Shown here: positions 33,972 to 43,042 of the stretch, in pieces
How positions within the stretch are numbered: the stretch's first letter is position 1
Layout of the letters: each line of letters starts with the position of its first letter
Source of the DNA: Gammaproteobacteria bacterium
Lineage (GTDB): Bacteria; Pseudomonadota; Gammaproteobacteria; Pseudomonadales; Pseudohongiellaceae
DNA: 64,000 nucleotides
NCBI GenBank assembly: GCA_029245395.1
Contig: JAQWPL010000006.1
Coordinates: 1 to 64,000, forward strand
Direction of reading: 5' to 3'
Made by a program: the position numbers and the translations under genes
The notes under the pieces: model-generated
What the model was told of the DNA's origin: nothing
The model's database searches: none
Seen by the model: only the letters and a program-made list of their open reading frames with translations

Positions 33972-34927
33972 ATGTCTTCCAATCCCGCCGAAAATTCTTT
34001 ATCTAACTGGCAGCGCTGGTCGCAACATCCTCAACGCCAGCCTTTAAGGCGTGCCTTATTTCAGATTCATCTGTGGAGCGGCATGGGGCTGGGCCTGTAT
34101 ATTTTTTTATCAGTATCACAGGTAGTGTGTTGGTGTACCGTAATGAACTTTACGTCATGGTTACGCCAGAGCCTTATGTATCCACTGCGCCAGGGCCGAT
34201 CCTCAGCGACAGCGTTTTAATCGATGCGGCCATGCGTGCCCATCTAGGTTACGAGGTTACGCGCATCGATCCCCACTACAGACCGGACAATGCCACAGAG
34301 GTCTGGCTGGAACGGGGAAACAAAACCATCAGGCGCCATTTTGATCCCAACACTGGCGCGGATGTGGGCAAAGCCACAGCAGTCGGTGTCATGCTGGTGT
34401 CAGGGTTGATCCAAATTCATGACAACTTTCTTCCCGGCCCCAAGGGCAGAGTGGTGAACGGCTTTGGTGCCATGGCTGTCGTGCTGGTTGCCATGACCGG
34501 CCTGGTGCTCTGGTGGCCGGGTGCTTCGCGCTGGCAGCGCAGTCTGATAGTGCATCGTGGACTTGGTTGGAATCGCTTTAACTGGGAGCTGCATAGCATG
34601 GTCGGTTTCTGGTGCTTCGGTGCCATCCTGGTGTTTGCAATCAGCGGTATTTATCTCTTTTTTCCCGAAACCTTTCATGCCTGGGCAGATAAAATACAAC
34701 CGGTGACAGCAGACAATGCAGGGAAACGCTTTATTGACAAGTTTTTGTACTGGCTCGCCTTTTTGCATTTTGGTCGCATCAACGGCATCGGCATTCCCTG
34801 TGACGGTCCAGGTTTTTGTGACCAATCCGTGAAGGCGGTGTGGGCCTTGTTTGGCCTGGCCCCGGCCGCCATGTTTGTTACCGGCGCCATCATGTGGTGG
34901 AACAGGGTACTGCGCAGGTGGCTTTAA
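33972..34927 (+). pseudogene. PepSY-associated transmembrane protein, frameshifted at poly-T
   Basis: The first frame (33972-34220) gives the cytoplasmic start and first helix RRALFQIHLWSGMGLGLYIF. The second frame (34073-34927) continues FISITGSVLVYRNELYVMV and runs through PepSY-like and three further helix segments (VVLVAMTGLVLWWPGASRW; FNWELHSMVGFWCFGAILVFA) to the end. The join falls in a run of seven T at 34102-34108. The intact protein would be about 318 residues, a PepSY_TM membrane protein often near iron-uptake or ferric reductase genes. Slippage, phase variation or a homopolymer sequencing error are all possible. Confidence 0.82.
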
Positions 34928-35114
34928 CAATTTTCGGCGAAAAAAGAAGCCAGACCCCAAGTAAAGAATCCAATTCATAATAACCCCCGGCACTGATATC
35001 GCTTGTTCTACCCCGTTAAGATTCCCTTCATTAACTGTAGTTGATAATCGCATTGATCATTCCAGAAATATCAAAAAAGAGGGGGGTTGGTATGCACAGG
35101 AAAGGGTTTTTTAT

Positions 35115-35702
35115 TTAGGTGTCTGCATCAAGCAGATAATTATCAATAGCCTGTTTTAATTCTTTCGGTTTAAATCCAAATGGCCCGCGCCCGCCGGCAT
35201 ACACAACCTTTCCTGTCTGACCAACCAGATAGAGTCGATCCGGCAGGGAGGCGTATGCGTTAGCTACTGCATCATCCATTTCATCAACATAGGTTTTTAT
35301 CCCGTATTGCAGCGCGACTTCACACATGCCTGCCACTTCACGACGTTCATCCATAGACTGATGATGACGAATATCATGATCCCCCATATACCAACCATCT
35401 GTTGGGTGGGCTTCTCTGGCATACACAAGAATGAACTGAATTTTATCGTTGTATTCGCGGTACAGGTCTCGAAGGCTCACGGCCCCCTTCACGAAAGGAG
35501 GTCAGGTAAAACTGCCAAACACCAGGGCGACAGGTTTTTTGTCAATAAAATCGGAAAGGTGAATGGGATTTTCCCCTTTGACATCAGCGAGGCTGAAGTC
35601 TGGTGCCATGTCACCAACGTTCGGTGCCCCGGGACCGAATTCTTTATGCCACTGATTTCCATGCCGGATGCCCTTGAACATATCAGTGAACTTTTTGAAC
35701 AT
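35115..35702 (-). CDS. Deiodinase-like thioredoxin-fold selenoprotein (TGA = Sec67)
   Basis: Two open frames (35702-35502 and 35501-35115) are in the same phase and separated only by TGA at 35504-35502. Read through as selenocysteine they give a 195-residue thioredoxin-fold protein whose active site is FGSFTUPPF. This matches the FGSCTUPPF motif of vertebrate iodothyronine deiodinases, also selenoenzymes. Downstream, LVYAREAHPTDGW matches the deiodinase EAH..DGW segment. The N-terminal part (APNVGDMAPDFSLADVKG) is peroxiredoxin/redoxin-like. No signal peptide is evident. Deiodination of thyronines is unlikely in a bacterium; reductive dehalogenation or peroxide reduction are guesses. A hairpin follows the TGA. 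The Sec machinery is not in the window. Confidence 0.88.
35471..35504 (-). promoter_or_regulatory. Candidate bacterial SECIS hairpin after the Sec codon
   Basis: Two alternative hairpins follow the TGA. CCTCCTT pairs with AAGGGGG (35501-35495 and 35489-35483) around a TCGTG loop directly after the codon. Alternatively GGC pairs with GCC (35484-35482 and 35476-35474) around loop CGTGA, about 21 nt downstream, which better fits the usual SECIS distance. Which one forms cannot be decided by eye. Confidence 0.45.
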
Positions 35703-35737
35703 CTCTCAACTCCGTGAGTCTTAATGGATTGTCAGTA

Positions 35738-35765
35738 ATCAAAGGGGACTGAGTTATATGATTTA
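35738..35765. repeat. Half-arm of the GGGGAC repeat
   Basis: ATCAAAGGGGACTGAGTTAT and flanks, overlapping the region between the selenoprotein start (35702) and the stop of the cytochrome c'-like gene (35767). Confidence 0.65.
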
Positions 35766-35766
35766 T

Positions 35767-36393
35767 TTAGATATCCCGCCGATACCAGAATTTCGCATGG
35801 CAGCCCTCGCAAGCATTGTTAATAGTCCCGCCCGTTTCTATCAAACCTAGCACGTCCCGTCTTTCGATGGCCTCGAGTGTGGCTTGGGTGAAAAGCTGCA
35901 TCGCCTGGATATATGAGCTCCATATCTCGGGGTTGGCCTCTAGCCGTGCCTGGATTTCTTCTGAGGTATACATGTAGGCGGGGTATTCGACATCCGGATC
36001 GGCGGGTTCTGCCACACGACCTGGAATCATCAGTGCGTTGCCTGCTTCGATCAATGTGATAGCGCTGGTGCGCAACCTTTCCCAGTCTTCATCTGTCTGT
36101 GGAGTCACATCTTCAATGACGCCGTCTATCGTGGACACATAACGTACTGCTCGCCAAATTTCCAGGGCATTGGGTTGAACAATGGCGTTCATCAATGTTC
36201 TGACACTGTAACCAGTATCGAATTGTTCAAAGGGATTGTCAGTCACTTCTGTTGTTATAAGAGGTGTTTGTTCTGTTGCTATGGAATTTCCGGCTGGTGC
36301 CGGGGAATCTTGTTCCGCTGAACAGGCCGACAGCAAAACCAACATGGCGACTGTATAGAGTGGGTAAACAAACTTGTGTAGTAAGCGCATCAT
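35767..36393 (-). CDS. Cytochrome c'-like lipoprotein
   Basis: This 208-residue exported protein has a lipobox (VLLSAC, Cys at about residue 24), an acidic Pro-rich linker, then a helical domain with the haem-binding CEGCH close to the C terminus (about residues 197-201), the position typical of cytochrome c' and c-556. Helices such as IEAGNALMIPGRVA and IWSSYIQAMQLFTQATLEAIER fit the four-helix bundle. It is probably a membrane-tethered periplasmic electron-transfer or gas-binding protein. Repeat arms lie on both sides (35738-35765 and 36413-36433). Confidence 0.82.
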   Translation of the reverse strand: MMRLLHKFVYPLYTVAMLVLLSACSAEQDSPAPAGNSIATEQTPLITTEVTDNPFEQFDTGYSVRTLMNAIVQPNALEIWRAVRYVSTIDGVIEDVTPQTDEDWERLRTSAITLIEAGNALMIPGRVAEPADPDVEYPAYMYTSEEIQARLEANPEIWSSYIQAMQLFTQATLEAIERRDVLGLIETGGTINNACEGCHAKFWYRRDI

Positions 36394-36412
36394 TAAACTA
36401 TACCAAAATACA

Positions 36413-36433
36413 ACGGGGTCAGAGTAACTTGAT
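36413..36433. repeat. Half-arm of the GGGGTCAGAG repeat
   Basis: ACGGGGTCAGAGTAACTTGA and the next base; GGGGTCAGAGTAACTTGAT is identical to 14519-14537. It lies between the cytochrome start (36393) and the YdiJ stop (36436). Confidence 0.75.
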
Positions 36434-36435
36434 TT

Positions 36436-39327
36436 TTACAGTGAAGACTCCAGAACTTGCGCAACATGATTCGATTGCTGCGAGGCTCCTTCCCTGATCT
36501 GGCTTCTGCAGCTGGTGCCATCGGCAATAATCAGATCATCCTTTTCTGTATCTCGTACTTTTGGTAATAAACTCAATTCCCCCATCGCCATCGACACCTC
36601 ATAGTGTTCGGCATCATAACCAAAGGAGCCGGCCATGCCGCAGCACCCAGAATCAATGGTCTCCACTTCAAGCTCAGGAATCAGTGACAGAACAGTTTCT
36701 ACATCGGACATCATCCCAAAAGCCTTCTGGTGGCAGTGGCCATGCAACAGCGCTTTTTTTGGGGCAATAGGATTGAGAGTCAGGTGCAGGTTGCCTGACC
36801 GGTGTTCCCGGGCGAGGAATTCCTCGAACAGCATGGCGCACTCAGATAACTTTTGCGACTCTTCGCCGGGCAGCAGTGACTTGAACTCGTCACGCAGGGT
36901 GAGCAAACAGGACGGTTCCAGGCCAATGATAGGTGTGCCTTTGTCCACGAAAGGTTTGAGGGTATCTATGGTGCGTGTCATTTCCTCTTTTGCCTGATCG
37001 GTGAGCCCGGCATTGAGGAAGGTGCGCCCGCAACACAGGGGACGCGGGTTATCACTCGGTGTCGGGATATGCAGCTGGTAGCCGGCGGCTTCCAGGACGG
37101 TCAGTGCGGCACGGGCATTTTCAGGTTCGAAGTAGGTATTGAAGGTATCTACCAACAGCACCACGGCTTTTTGCTCGGACGAGGCGGCCTGTGTCTTTAT
37201 TTCTTTATGATGACCAAATACATCCCGCCGCCATTTCGGCAGAGGACGATGGCGTGTGAAACCCAGTAGCCATTCCGAGAGAGTGGGCAGGCCGGGAATC
37301 TGGTCGCGCAGGTTCAATAGAAAACCGAAGTTTTTCGCGACAGGCGCATAGCGAGGTAACCATGCGATAAACCGTTCCTTCAGTGGCAGTGATTTGTTCT
37401 GGTAATACTGATGCAGGAATTCGATTTTCATCTTCGCCATGTCGACGCCGGTGGGGCATTCGCGCTTGCAAGCCTTGCAACTTACGCACAAGGACATGGT
37501 ATTGGCCATCTCGTCCGATAACAGCGCGTCCTTGCCCAACTGGCCACTGAGCGCCAGGCGCAATGTGTTGGCGCGGCCGCGGGTCAGGTGTTGCTCGTCT
37601 TGCGTTGCCCGGTAGGACGGACACATCGTGCCGCCTTCAATTTTTCTGCAGGCGCCATTGTTGTTGCACATCTCTGCAGCGCGCTGGATGCCTCCGTGCT
37701 CACTCCAATCCATAGCGGTGTCGATCATGTTGGTGTCGTAGCCTGGCGGGTAGCGAAACAGTGAGCGGTCATCAAATTTTGGTGCTTGTACGATGCGACC
37801 GGGATTGAACAGGCCCTTGGGGTCGAAGGCGTCTTTGACTTCCTCGAAGTTGTTCACCATACGCTGCCCGAACATGGCGGTGTGGAACTCGGAGCGGGAC
37901 AGGCCGTCGCCGTGTTCACCAGAATGAGAGCCCTTGTACTCGCGTACCATCTCGAAACATTCCTCGGCGATGGCGCGCATCTTATGAGCGCCATTTTCTT
38001 CTTTCATATTCAATATGGGTCTTACATGAAGCGTGCCCACCGAGGCGTGGGCATAAAAGGTGCCTGTTGTCCCGTGTTTGTGGAAAATGTCGGTCAGACG
38101 TTGGGTGTATTCCGCCAGATCTGTCAGCTCTACGGCGCAGTCCTCAATGAAAGACACTGGTTTGCCATCGCCCTTCATGGACATCATGATGTTCAGACCT
38201 TGTTTACGTACTTCCCAGATCGCCGATTGGAATTCGGGGTTGGTGGCTTCCACTAGGGCGCCGGGAAAACCCAGATCAGCCATCAGTTCAACCAACCTGC
38301 GCAGATTGTCCAGTTGCGTTTGTTGATCTTCGCCGGAAAACTCCACCAGCAGTAAAGCCTCCGGTTCACCTTGGACAAATTGATCCACAGTGGACTTGAA
38401 CATCGGAATATCGCGGGCGAGGTTGATCATGGTGCGGTCCACCAGTTCCACCGCGGACGGATCAAGCTTGACGAGTTGCTGCGTAGCTTCCATGGCCTGA
38501 TAGAAGGTAGGGAAATGACAGACGCCCAGCGTACGGTGTGCCGGGATAGGCGACAGATCCAGATGAATGCGCTGGAACCACGCCAGTGTACCTTCAGACC
38601 CCACCAGCAGACGGGCCAGATTCGGGTTCTTCAGGGTCAGCTCGTTTATGTTGTATCCGCCAACACGCCTGAGCAGTTTAGGAAAGCGCGCGTCGATTTC
38701 ATCCGCTTCGCGAGTGCCTAGTGCGAGCATTTGTTCCACCAGGGATTTTGCCTTGCCGAATGTCAGGTCATTGTCGGCAGATGTTGGTCCGAAGGTGGCT
38801 GGGGACCCATCAGGCAGCAGGGCTTCGATGGCATGGACGTTGTGCACCATGTTGCCGTAGCGGATGGAGCGCGATCCGCAGGAATTATTACCGGTCATAC
38901 CGCCCAGGGTGGCGCGGTTGGCAGTGGACACATCTACTGGATACCACAGGCCGTATTGTTTTAGTTGTTTGTTTAACTGGTCCAGCACCAGGCCAGGTTG
39001 TACACAGGCAGTAAGTTTGCCTGCATCTATGTCGATAATCTTGCGCAGGTGTTTGCTGGTGTCGATGACCAGGGCTTCATTGACGGTCTGGCCGTTCTGC
39101 GAAGTGCCGCCGCCGCGAGGTAGTACTGGAATGCCTTCTTCTCTGGCGATTTGCAAGGCAATCTGCACGTCTGTTTCTGATTTTGGTACCACCACACCAA
39201 GAGGCATGACCTGGTAGATGGAGGCGTCGGTGGAGTAGCGTCCACGGGTGAAGGTGTCGAAGAGCACATCGCCCTGGAATTCCTTTTTCAGGCGGGCGGC
39301 GAGGGGAGATGATTCAAGGTTATTCAC
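36436..39327 (-). CDS. ydiJ: FAD-linked oxidase / Fe-S oxidoreductase fusion (YdiJ-like)
   Basis: This 963-residue cytoplasmic or membrane-associated dehydrogenase has an N-terminal FAD-binding PCMH domain (GVVVPKSETDVQIALQIA, PRGGGTSQNGQ, TGNNSCGSRS; about residues 40-260), an FAD-oxidase C-terminal domain (to about 530), ferredoxin-like Fe-S ligands (CNNNGACRK and CVSCKACKRECP, about 570-665) and two CCG domains (CCGRTF and SGCCGMAGSFG). This is the YdiJ pattern; E. coli YdiJ oxidises D-2-hydroxyglutarate-type 2-hydroxy acids and is somewhat longer. The substrate here is inferred. Confidence 0.9.
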   Translation of the reverse strand: MNNLESSPLAARLKKEFQGDVLFDTFTRGRYSTDASIYQVMPLGVVVPKSETDVQIALQIAREEGIPVLPRGGGTSQNGQTVNEALVIDTSKHLRKIIDIDAGKLTACVQPGLVLDQLNKQLKQYGLWYPVDVSTANRATLGGMTGNNSCGSRSIRYGNMVHNVHAIEALLPDGSPATFGPTSADNDLTFGKAKSLVEQMLALGTREADEIDARFPKLLRRVGGYNINELTLKNPNLARLLVGSEGTLAWFQRIHLDLSPIPAHRTLGVCHFPTFYQAMEATQQLVKLDPSAVELVDRTMINLARDIPMFKSTVDQFVQGEPEALLLVEFSGEDQQTQLDNLRRLVELMADLGFPGALVEATNPEFQSAIWEVRKQGLNIMMSMKGDGKPVSFIEDCAVELTDLAEYTQRLTDIFHKHGTTGTFYAHASVGTLHVRPILNMKEENGAHKMRAIAEECFEMVREYKGSHSGEHGDGLSRSEFHTAMFGQRMVNNFEEVKDAFDPKGLFNPGRIVQAPKFDDRSLFRYPPGYDTNMIDTAMDWSEHGGIQRAAEMCNNNGACRKIEGGTMCPSYRATQDEQHLTRGRANTLRLALSGQLGKDALLSDEMANTMSLCVSCKACKRECPTGVDMAKMKIEFLHQYYQNKSLPLKERFIAWLPRYAPVAKNFGFLLNLRDQIPGLPTLSEWLLGFTRHRPLPKWRRDVFGHHKEIKTQAASSEQKAVVLLVDTFNTYFEPENARAALTVLEAAGYQLHIPTPSDNPRPLCCGRTFLNAGLTDQAKEEMTRTIDTLKPFVDKGTPIIGLEPSCLLTLRDEFKSLLPGEESQKLSECAMLFEEFLAREHRSGNLHLTLNPIAPKKALLHGHCHQKAFGMMSDVETVLSLIPELEVETIDSGCCGMAGSFGYDAEHYEVSMAMGELSLLPKVRDTEKDDLIIADGTSCRSQIREGASQQSNHVAQVLESSL

Positions 39328-39336
39328 GGTTCATAG

Positions 39337-39405
39337 AGTACAAGGAACAAGAGACAAGAGACAAGAGACAAGTGAGAAGAGGAAAGAGGAAAGAGACAAG
39401 TACAA
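39337..39405. repeat. Purine-rich ACAAGAG tandem repeat
   Basis: ACAAGAGACAAGAGACAAG and related units run for about 65 bp upstream of ydiJ, on the far side from its coding region. Similar tracts occur at 44404-44433, 45158-45190 and 46423-46456. Confidence 0.8.
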
Positions 39406-39413
39406 AAATGAAA

Positions 39414-39457
39414 AAAGGGGACGGAAAGATTATTTTTTAATCTCTCAGTCCCCTTTA
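39414..39457. repeat. Dispersed palindrome (GGGGACGG type)
   Basis: AAAGGGGACGGAAAGATTA faces TAATCTCTCAGTCCCCTTT with two or three mismatches. It lies 20 bp downstream of the rhlE stop (minus strand) and may terminate it. It is the close relative of 33894-33942. Confidence 0.85.
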
Positions 39458-39477
39458 AAACCCTTTAAAGTAAAGCG

Positions 39478-40968
39478 TTAGGCTACTTTTTTACCGCCGA
39501 AAAAGTCTCTGATCCTGGTCATTGACTGACTATCGCCCTGAACAGTATTGCCCGAGTTCTCTGATTTATTGGCAGAGTTCGCATTCTGATTGCTGCCCTG
39601 GGTGTTCGTCTTTTTGGAACGAACGCGGCGGCGTCTTTTCGGTGCTGCTTTCTGCGTTTTGTCACCTTCAGTATTGCCTGAAGACCCTTGGCGCTTTTGC
39701 GGCTGTCCGGATGCCTTGGCTGCAGGCTTGTTACTTGAACCGCGGCGCTTGCGATTATTATTCGATCGAGCTGTGTTGGGTTTGCGCGGATCTTTATATT
39801 TTTTCTCTGTTGTTTCTTCTGATTCGATGGCGGCATTAACTGGCCGGGAAAATTCTGGTAAATCAGCCTTCTCGATTTTGCGTTTAATCAACCGTTCAAT
39901 GTCGCGCAGTAAACCCTGTTCATCCTGAGCGACCAGTGAAAGGGCAAGCCCTTCTGCACCAGCGCGGCCAGTACGGCCGATTCGATGAACATAATCTTCC
40001 GATACATTGGGCAGGTCGAAATTGATGACTTGCCCAAGATCGTCGATATCAATACCGCGCGCCGCTATGTCAGTGGCAACCATCACCTGGACACGGTTGG
40101 CTTTGAAATCTGCCAGGGCTTTGGTGCGCTGGCTCTGGCTTTTATTGCCGTGAATGGCGGTTGCCTTTATGCCGTCCCTCATCAGACATTTCACCAGCTT
40201 GTTGGCGCCGTGTTTGGTGCGGCTGAATACTAAAGACTGTTCAGAGTTAGCTCTACATAGTGTACTCAACAGGGCAATCTTGTCTGGTTTGTTGACGAGA
40301 TACACGCGCTGGCTGATCGCGTCTACCGTCGAATTGCGGGGTGCCACATCAATTTCCACCGGATTGTGGCAAATGGTTTTTGCCAGGGTGCGAATTTCAT
40401 TGGAGAAAGTGGCGGAGAACATCAGATTCTGGCGCTTTTTGGGCAGCAGTTTCATGATGCGGCGAATGTCGTTGATAAAGCCCATGTCCAGCATGCGGTC
40501 AGCTTCATCCAAAATCAGCACTTCAAGTGTGCTGAAGTCGATGGCTTTTTGCTGAAATAGATCCAGTAAACGGCCAGGTGTTGCCACCAGGATATCGGCG
40601 CCTTTGCGCAAGTTGTCAAACTGCGGCCTGATATTTACACCGCCAAACACCACAACAGAACGCAATTGTTCATGGGTGCCATAGGTACGCACGCTGTCCA
40701 CAATCTGGGCAGCAAGTTCGCGAGTGGGGGTCAGCACCAGTGCACGAACCTGGCCTGAACCGGCGCGATTGCCTTTGCCAAGGAGTTGCAGCAGGGGCAG
40801 GGTAAAGCCGGCGGTTTTGCCGGTGCCGGTCTGAGCGGCAGCCATAACATCACTGCCGGCTAAAATGGCAGGAATAGCTTGTGTCTGGATTGGTGTGGAT
40901 TGTGTATAGCCGGCGCCATCAACGGCACGCAGCAGGGAATCTTGTAAACCAAGGGTGGTAAAACTCAT
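39478..40968 (-). CDS. rhlE: DEAD-box RNA helicase RhlE
   Basis: This 496-residue ATP-dependent RNA helicase has all core motifs: Q motif [12 protein letters not shown], Walker [24 protein letters not shown] (DEAD), FSATF (SAT), and [10 protein letters not shown] near residue 330. The C-terminal 120 residues form a low-complexity basic tail ([10 protein letters not shown]) with many Asn and Ser, typical of RhlE and used to hold RNA. It acts in ribosome assembly and RNA turnover. A 390-bp or longer upstream region may be a leader; such helicases are often cold-induced. Confidence 0.93.
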   Translation of the reverse strand: MSFTTLGLQDSLLRAVDGAGYTQSTPIQTQAIPAILAGSDVMAAAQTGTGKTAGFTLPLLQLLGKGNRAGSGQVRALVLTPTRELAAQIVDSVRTYGTHEQLRSVVVFGGVNIRPQFDNLRKGADILVATPGRLLDLFQQKAIDFSTLEVLILDEADRMLDMGFINDIRRIMKLLPKKRQNLMFSATFSNEIRTLAKTICHNPVEIDVAPRNSTVDAISQRVYLVNKPDKIALLSTLCRANSEQSLVFSRTKHGANKLVKCLMRDGIKATAIHGNKSQSQRTKALADFKANRVQVMVATDIAARGIDIDDLGQVINFDLPNVSEDYVHRIGRTGRAGAEGLALSLVAQDEQGLLRDIERLIKRKIEKADLPEFSRPVNAAIESEETTEKKYKDPRKPNTARSNNNRKRRGSSNKPAAKASGQPQKRQGSSGNTEGDKTQKAAPKRRRRVRSKKTNTQGSNQNANSANKSENSGNTVQGDSQSMTRIRDFFGGKKVA

Positions 40969-41437
40969 AAATTATTTCTCATTACAGGCTGCCCTCATGT
41001 TTAAACCCAGGAGCAGCAAAATATTCAGCCCCGGCACGCTCAATAAATTTAAGCGCCAGGTCTGGATGATGTTGTGTGTGGAACAGTTAAAGCGCCCGTT
41101 AAAATAAAGTTGGGCGGAAAAAGGTTGCACGTGTGTGCATGGTCGATAGGGAACTGTTGAAGAGGGGCGATCAGGTTAGTGAAAAGCGCTTCCTGCAAGA
41201 GTCGGGGTTTAAAAAACCCTCTATAGAGTCTGCACCGGTTGTCAGAAATGTTTAACTACCAGACAACCGAGGCGCGCACCTTAACACAAACAATTTGGTA
41301 GTGATACAAAAGGCTTTAGATGATTTTAATTGGATACAGGGACTTAAGCCTAAATTTGAATGCTCAACATGAAGGTGAAAGCAGAGGTTGTTGGAATTTT
41401 TGATCTTGCTCATTTCCTAAATTACTCTGGACCTGCA
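40969..41437. other. Intergenic region upstream of rhlE and a GNAT gene
   Basis: About 470 bp without a supported gene between divergent rhlE and the acetyltransferase. It contains a small hairpin GGGTTT/AAACCC at about 41205-41219 and the 10-bp palindrome CTCTATAGAG at about 41219-41228. Promoters for both genes and a long rhlE leader are likely here, but no boxes could be placed with confidence. Confidence 0.4.
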
Positions 41438-42061
41438 ATGACCAACGTTATTTCTATCCCTGACTCTGACCGCCTTTGCTATCGCCTGATGGACGAAAAT
41501 GATGGCAATCTCCTGTTTGAGCTGGACCAGGATCCGGAAGTCATGCGCTATCTGAGTGACGGCAAGCCCACCTCCCGTAAAGAAATTGACGAGTATTTCC
41601 TGCCTCGTGTTGCCCGATTCACTGATACAGCCACTGGGTGCGGATTATGGGAGATCGCCGATAAACAGAGTGGAGACTACCTGGGCTGGATTCTTATTCG
41701 CCATTACGGTTTTGAAACCCACTATCACACCCCGGATAACATTGAACTGGGCTGGCGGTTAAAACGCCATTCCTGGGGGCAGGGAATTACAACAGAAGCA
41801 GCCAGGACTATCATCGATGTGTTGCGACTCAATCCAGCCATAGCCACTTTTTCAGCACAAGCCGATCCGGAAAACCTGGGGTCTATCGGAGTTATGAAAA
41901 AACTGGGGATGCTGTATGTTGATGACCGTATACACCATACCCCCCTAAACAGGAATATCCCGTTGTTTATTATGAAATACCGGCACGTGATTAAATCAGG
42001 GTGTGGGATACAAAAGATAAAAAGGGGTCAGAATCTTTCTCTGCGCAATTGGAATCACTAA
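41438..42061 (+). CDS. GNAT N-acetyltransferase (RimJ/RimL-like)
   Basis: This 207-residue acetyltransferase begins CYRLMDENDGNLLFEL and contains the acetyl-CoA pyrophosphate loop region in ELGWRLKRHSWGQGITTEA, then DPENLGSIGVMKKLGM. This is the ribosomal-protein or amino-sugar RimJ/RimL-like branch; the substrate is unknown. ATG at 41438 fits the family start; an earlier ATG at 41360 is in frame but adds an unconserved segment. The last 20 or so residues (IQKIKRGQNLSLRNWNH) are read from a dispersed repeat arm at 42019-42038, so the natural C terminus was probably extended. Confidence 0.82.
   Translation: MTNVISIPDSDRLCYRLMDENDGNLLFELDQDPEVMRYLSDGKPTSRKEIDEYFLPRVARFTDTATGCGLWEIADKQSGDYLGWILIRHYGFETHYHTPDNIELGWRLKRHSWGQGITTEAARTIIDVLRLNPAIATFSAQADPENLGSIGVMKKLGMLYVDDRIHHTPLNRNIPLFIMKYRHVIKSGCGIQKIKRGQNLSLRNWNH
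42019..42038. repeat. Repeat arm inside the GNAT 3' end
   Basis: TAAAAAGGGGTCAGAATCTT at the end of the acetyltransferase frame; it codes for the KIKRGQNL tail. Confidence 0.65.
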
Positions 42062-42152
42062 TTTTTTAAGCCATTGCTTTTATGCTGCATGATATTATTT
42101 TGATTACATATACAATGGAATTCCGTAGTTTTCATATGGTTGGGGAAAGCCT

Positions 42153-42977
42153 ATGAATGTAGCAGTAAAGCGCTTGCCTCTGCAGCGCTTCTTATATGGC
42201 AGTCGATCGGAACAAGACGAACTAGCCTACCGCAATCATTATCTTGCTAATGATGTCAGACAGATCAAGAGCGTGTCTTATGGCTCTATGGGCTTCATGA
42301 TTGCGCTAACTCTTCAAGATCTCCCAAACCTTGGTGAAAATCCGGACTTAATGACAGGTGTCGTGCTGCGTATTCTGCTAACCCTGGCTGGCCTGGTGAT
42401 ACTGTGGTCCATGCGCCCGGATCAGTCACACCACTCTGTTGATCTGAAAGTTATTATTTTTTCCTGTCTTACTGCTGCCGTCCTTGTGTCAGTCCACTTC
42501 ATGCCCAGTATTACTCCGGTAAGGATGGTGGGGGTCGCCACTCTTTTCATCATGGCAGTGCACATTGGTTACCCCTGTTATTCCGCCACATTGTTACCCG
42601 CTATTACCATCGTGATTGGTGGTGAGATGATGATTCTGTTTGACAATGACAGGCCCCAATTAGCCGATTCCAGAATACTGATACCCACCATTATTGTTTT
42701 TGCAGAATACATGGCTGTCATAGGTTCCGCTTACTATTACCGCACCCGGTATCAGGCCTACAAGGCGATTGCAGAAGTAGAAACCCTTTCTGGAATGCTG
42801 CCTATCTGCGCCAGTTGCAAAAAGGTTCGTGATGATCAGGGCTATTATCAGCAGATAGAAAACTATATCTCGGCGCGTTCCACTGTGGAATTCACCCACA
42901 GCATCTGCCCGAAATGCATAGAGGATCTTTATCCTGAAATGGATATACCTGCTGATGAATTAATAGGGTCAGAGTAG
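42153..42977 (+). CDS. Multi-span membrane protein with C-terminal CxxC/CxxC module
   Basis: This 274-residue protein has about six predicted membrane helices (residues 40-205) and a cytoplasmic tail of about 55 residues. The tail contains LPICASCKKVRDDQGYYQQIE and HSICPKCIEDLYPEM. This paired-Cys module is common at the end of PAS, GGDEF and response-regulator proteins, and probably binds a metal or takes part in thiol sensing. Here it is joined to a membrane domain only. No kinase or cyclase follows, so it may act with partners. The last codons and stop lie in a repeat (42961-42984). Confidence 0.72.
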   Translation: MNVAVKRLPLQRFLYGSRSEQDELAYRNHYLANDVRQIKSVSYGSMGFMIALTLQDLPNLGENPDLMTGVVLRILLTLAGLVILWSMRPDQSHHSVDLKVIIFSCLTAAVLVSVHFMPSITPVRMVGVATLFIMAVHIGYPCYSATLLPAITIVIGGEMMILFDNDRPQLADSRILIPTIIVFAEYMAVIGSAYYYRTRYQAYKAIAEVETLSGMLPICASCKKVRDDQGYYQQIENYISARSTVEFTHSICPKCIEDLYPEMDIPADELIGSE

Positions 42978-42984
42978 CTTTATT
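42961..42984. repeat. Repeat arm supplying a stop codon
   Basis: TAATAGGGTCAGAGTAGCTT and flank. The membrane-protein frame reads ...IGSE and stops at the TAG inside CAGAGTAG. Confidence 0.65.
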
Positions 42985-43042
42985 CCGGGCTTCAACAGCC
43001 ATTTATAACAGCCATCTATAACAACTATTTATAGTAGCTATT

